From the NCBI RefSeq assembly GCF_036417845.1, contig NC_089978.1:135030288-135094287 (forward strand): 64,000 bases of DNA, written 5' to 3'. This document shows, one piece after another, positions 63,101-64,000 of this stretch (positions within the stretch are counted from its first letter, which is position 1; each line of letters starts with the position of its first letter). A model generated the notes under the pieces. That model did not search any database and was not told the DNA's origin. It saw only the letters and a program-made list of their open reading frames with translations. The translations under genes and the position numbers were made by a program. Source of the stretch: Apteryx mantelli. Lineage: Eukaryota > Chordata > Aves > Apterygiformes > Apterygidae.

Positions 63101-63947
63101 AGAGCTGGTGGAGCATTTCAAGAAGACTGGGATTGAGGAGGTTTCCGGCTCCTTTGTGTACCTGAAGCAGGTAAATCCTGTTTCCTCATCTCAGAGATCC
63201 TTTGGAAGAATCCACTTGCTGTTTGTTTCTACTTTGTGGCCCTCTCCTCCTTTTCTGCAGAACACACAGAGGAGACTTGGCTCTCCAGTAGCATCCCTCT
63301 CTCATGCCAACCCATTGTCTTTTCCCAGCCCTATTATGCTACTAGGGTGAACGCTGCTGACATTGAGAATAGAGTGCAGGAGCTGAACAAGAAGAGTCTG
63401 GCTGAGGAAACGTCCAAGGCTGGATTCTGGGAGGAATTTGATGTAAGCAACTGTGGTGGAGGATGGTCATGTGGCTTTTTGGCAAGTCCCTGCTCACCAG
63501 CTTTTCTCCACCTGTAATTTCTTCCTGGACACAAACTTCTCAGGCAGTCTTGTCAATTCTTGTCAATCTATCTCTGAAAAAATTCTGTTTGGATCCTGTT
63601 CCTGTAGGGTGTTAGTATAATCTTTAAGTGAACCCACTGAGGTAGAAATGTGCTTTTCCATGGATGGGAGAGCCAGTCACCAAGGGTCAGGCCATGAATC
63701 TTGGACTTTTCTAGTCTAGATTTACTTTTCAGTTCTCTGTTCCCCCAGAAGTATGTCCATGTGTCCTCAGAGTTGCCACTGTTCCTGAGTCCCCATCTCC
63801 CCTGTCACAGATTGTGACCTTGTCATGATTATTCTCTGTTCTACTCTCAGAGCTTGCAAAAACAGGAAGCCAAGCACCTGTATGACCGTCATGAGGGTCA
63901 GAGACCTGAGAACAAGAGCAAGAACCGGTACAAGAACATCTTGCCCT
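57150..63947 (+). CDS. PTPN6: PTPN6 (SHP-1) tyrosine phosphatase, N-terminal part, runs off the window
   Basis: Exons 57150-57157, 57441-57563, 57875-58069, 62112-62334, 63054-63170, 63329-63442 and 63851-63947 encode the first 292 residues and one base of the next codon; the rest lies to the right. The first coding exon holds only ATG GTG AG, joining to give [11 protein letters not shown], the start of the blood-cell form of SHP-1. The N-SH2 domain (about 4-100) has GSFLARPS with Arg30. The C-SH2 domain (about 110-223) has FLVRES with Arg136 as phosphotyrosine ligand. The linker reads [20 protein letters not shown], and the phosphatase domain begins at GFWEEF and [11 protein letters not shown]-1 dampens antigen- and cytokine-receptor signalling through ITIM binding. 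The C-SH2 segment between DQ (153) and KVTHIK is about 11 residues longer than in human. C12orf57 lies upstream, as in mammals. Confidence 0.96.
61014..61865 (-). repeat. avian-type CR1 LINE, 5'-truncated, minus strand
   Basis: The best-preserved repeat in the window. It begins on the + strand with 'agaatcacagaatggttaag', the CR1 3' end reversed, then 'gaagggacctctggagatca' and 'tctagtccaaccaccctgct'. On the minus strand two overlapping ORFs (61092-61634 and 61598-62041) read the C-terminal part of CR1 ORF2, with [20 protein letters not shown] and [18 protein letters not shown]. The frame shifts once between them near 61,620. Only the last 850 bases of the roughly 4-kb element are present, the usual 5' truncation. 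It is clearly younger than the other CR1 copies here. Confidence 0.95.
61895..62035 (+). repeat. CT-rich low-complexity tract
   Basis: Interrupted CTCTCT runs and pyrimidine-rich sequence after the CR1, about 80 bases before the PTPN6 exon acceptor at 62111. Confidence 0.8.
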
Positions 63948-64000
63948 GTGAGTCTTGTTTCTCCACTGTAAAAAAAAAAAAAGAATAGAGAAAGAGATGC

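Noticed and set aside
63948-64000. possible miR-200c/141 cluster near PTPN6
   Set aside because: In mammals it lies downstream of PTPN6 as I recall. This window ends inside PTPN6 and no matching hairpin is seen.

Overview
The window is vertebrate chromosomal DNA, most likely from a bird (a crocodilian is the main alternative). It has multi-exon genes with GT-AG introns and CpG-island promoters. Its interspersed repeats are CR1 LINEs with the avian/archosaur type 3' end, plus two worn MIR-like SINEs. I saw no mammalian L1 or Alu, no bacterial or phage features, and no retrovirus-like element.

Five protein genes and one snRNA gene lie head to tail on the + strand, in the order known from mammalian chromosome 12p13 (from memory of that map): LRRC23 (last three exons, 2273-3516), ENO2 (complete coding region, 7249-13403), ATN1 (complete coding region, 39302-47936, CpG-island promoter near 22-24 kb), U7 snRNA (about 49768-49828), C12orf57 (complete, 49941-50530) and PTPN6/SHP-1 (both SH2 domains and the start of the phosphatase domain, from 57150, leaving the window at the right edge). 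I rebuilt all exon joins by hand. Reading frame and phase are consistent across every junction, giving 434 aa for ENO2, 1194 aa for ATN1 and 124 aa for C12orf57.

By region: 0-3.9 kb is the end of LRRC23. 3.9-7.2 kb is the short spacer and probable 5' non-coding part of ENO2, ending in a 200-nt polypyrimidine tract with a pentamer microsatellite. 7.2-14.3 kb is ENO2. 14.3-22 kb is intergenic, with a C-rich minisatellite and a small GC island. 22-24.1 kb is a strong CpG island, probably the ATN1 promoter. 24.1-39.1 kb is a long, AT-rich first intron of ATN1 with many ancient CR1 copies. 39.1-49 kb holds the ATN1 coding exons and 3' UTR. 49.3-50.7 kb is a CpG island shared by U7 and C12orf57. 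50.7-57.1 kb is intergenic with two opposed CR1 copies. 57.1-64 kb is PTPN6.

The genes do not form one pathway. They encode a leucine-rich-repeat protein of sperm flagella, a neuronal glycolytic enzyme, a nuclear co-repressor, the RNA that directs histone mRNA 3' processing, a small conserved protein and a phosphatase of blood-cell signalling. The points most worth a second look are the complete U7 transcription unit (octamer, Staf-like site, PSE, RNA, 3' box) inside the C12orf57 promoter island, the loss or absence of the ATN1 glutamine tract alongside a 25-serine tract, the in-frame upstream start and overlapping uORF in ATN1, and a longer loop in the PTPN6 C-SH2 domain. I found no undescribed biological system.
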